Positions 63,137-64,000 of a stretch of 64,000 nucleotides of DNA are shown piece after piece; within the stretch, counting starts at the first letter, position 1, and every line of letters starts with the position of its first letter. The notes under the pieces are model-generated. The model searched no databases. It had not been told where the DNA came from and saw nothing but the letters and a program-made list of their open reading frames with translations. A program made the position numbers and the translations under genes. Origin of the DNA: Niallia circulans (GTDB taxonomy: Bacteria > Bacillota > Bacilli > Bacillales > Cytobacillaceae); NCBI RefSeq assembly GCF_007273535.1, contig NZ_RIBP01000001.1, positions 682,001 to 746,000 of the forward strand, read 5' to 3'.

Positions 63137-64000
63137 TTAGTCAAAACTAATATCAAGCTCATCCAATTCTTCTTTTTGTTTATCAGCTTGTTTAGTTTCC
63201 AGCTCCTTGTCATCCCGGAAATTAACTAATAGATTTGAACCAATGCCAATAATAAAGGCACCAACTAAAATGCCAGCTAAATATGCCCAGCTACTGCCTA
63301 CCGTGAAGAAGCCATAAACTCCACCAACCGGAGGCATAATTTCATGTACACCAAGCAGTACCGCAGTGGCTGCTCCTGCAGCACCAGCGACTACGTTTAA
63401 GGGTATCAGCTTTAATGGACTTTTTAATGTAAACGGAATCGCTCCCTCTGTAATACCAATGATCCCCATAACTAAGGACCCTTTACCTGACTCTAAAAGC
63501 TCTGGAGAGAAGTTTTTCCTTTTAAGCAATGTTGCAATCCCATAACCTAATGGCGGGATACAAATTGCAATATTCACTAAAATCGCAGGCAGGTATATGC
63601 CACTCATAAGCAGTGCATTACCAGCCATCCATGCCGCCTTGTTAACTGGTCCACCCATGTCAAAGGCAATCATGGCACCAAGCACCAATGCTAAAACAAC
63701 ATTATTAACATTACTTTGCGTCATTTCCGTAATCCAGTTTAATAAGGATGTATTAATCCAGCCTAACGGTCCACCTAAGACCAATGCCATTAAAATTCCT
63801 ATCGCACCAACCGTAATTAATGGCAGGATAATTAATGGTACTGCACTTGCAAGTGAGCCACTAATAACAATCCGCTTTTTCACCCAATTTGTCAGCCACC
63901 CGGCAAAGAAACCAGCCACAACAGCCCCAATAAAACCAGCATTTGTTGAGCTAGCTAAGGCGCCACCGACAAGACCTGCTGCCAGCGCCGGCCTACCTCC
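63137..64000 (-). CDS. PTS fructose-family EIIC permease (mannosylglycerate type), C-terminal part
   Basis: The frame is open to the right edge of the window, so the gene is incomplete at its 5' end. The visible 287 residues are EIIC of the fructose family: GGRPALAAGLVGGALASST, AVVAGFFAGWLTNWVKKR, then ALVLGAMIAFDMGGPVNKAA and MGIIGITEGAIPFTLKSPLK (the active-site Glu region), and a charged tail ELETKQADKQKEELDELD. In E. coli MngA the A and B domains precede EIIC in one protein, so EIIA/EIIB probably lie off the edge. It pairs with the GH38 gene as a mannosyl-glycerate or similar uptake unit. Confidence 0.9.
   Translation of the reverse strand, partial: GGRPALAAGLVGGALASSTNAGFIGAVVAGFFAGWLTNWVKKRIVISGSLASAVPLIILPLITVGAIGILMALVLGGPLGWINTSLLNWITEMTQSNVNNVVLALVLGAMIAFDMGGPVNKAAWMAGNALLMSGIYLPAILVNIAICIPPLGYGIATLLKRKNFSPELLESGKGSLVMGIIGITEGAIPFTLKSPLKLIPLNVVAGAAGAATAVLLGVHEIMPPVGGVYGFFTVGSSWAYLAGILVGAFIIGIGSNLLVNFRDDKELETKQADKQKEELDELDISFD

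Overview
The window looks like a low-GC, Gram-positive, spore-forming member of the Bacillaceae. This rests on strong AGGAGG-type ribosome binding sites with frequent GTG/TTG starts, CcpA-type cre sites, a LicT-type antiterminator, a YaaH-like cortex enzyme with a sigma-E-like promoter, a duplicated pstB, and Staphylococcus/Bacillus-type nar-nre genes. The genus cannot be fixed from the sequence; a Niallia/Bacillus-like organism is my guess. No rRNA, tRNA, CRISPR array or complete insertion sequence was seen.

Layout. 1-6.7 kb: end of a nitrate respiration operon (narH end, narJ, narI), the O2/nitrate sensor system nreABC, and molybdenum-cofactor genes (moeA, mobB, a YwiC-like membrane protein); mobA follows on the other strand. 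7.6-9.7 kb: a DUF3100-like membrane protein divergent from an Lrp/AsnC regulator. 10.1-11.6 kb: an L,D-transpeptidase. 11.7-13.1 kb: an unusual AT-rich gene-free stretch with three copies of an inverted motif (TTCGTA-N12-TACGAA) and a weak dif-like 28-mer; genes to its right lie mostly on the minus strand, which would suit a replication terminus. 13-18.8 kb: RpiR regulator, Gfo/Idh/MocA oxidoreductase, HAD phosphatase, XerS recombinase and YaaH-like enzyme. 18.8-23.1 kb: GntR regulator and a divergent PTS plus 6-phospho-beta-glucosidase pair. 23.2-28.3 kb: pstS-C-A-B-B-phoU. 28.6-29.6 kb: a Cre-like tyrosine recombinase directly preceded by a lox-like 13-bp inverted repeat. 29.7-35.4 kb: a second beta-glucoside PTS operon with two GH1 enzymes and a divergent RpiR regulator.

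35.5-39.9 kb: an N-succinylamino-acid-racemase-type operon (enolase-superfamily enzyme, GntR, MFS transporter, M20 hydrolase). 40.7-47.6 kb: a complete biotin-independent malonate decarboxylase operon (mdcH-A-B-C-DE fusion-G) with a divergent LysR regulator. 47.8-49.3 kb: an aldehyde dehydrogenase. 49.5-52.4 kb: a polymorphic-toxin locus: an LXG protein with a colicin-type HNH nuclease tip, split twice at poly(A) runs, followed by a colicin/pyocin-type immunity gene. 52.6-57.2 kb: a third beta-glucoside operon (PTS, GH1, LicT) with a readable promoter, cre site, antiterminator RNA and terminator. 57.2-64 kb: a UPF0303 protein, a small membrane protein, a PRD/EIIA regulator, a GH38 alpha-mannosidase and the end of a fructose-family PTS permease, probably a mannosyl-glycerate-type uptake operon running off the right edge.

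The best candidates for something undescribed are the Cre-like recombinase with its lox-like palindrome, the twice-frameshifted LXG nuclease with slippery poly(A) junctions, and the palindrome family in the gene-free 11.7-13.1 kb region.
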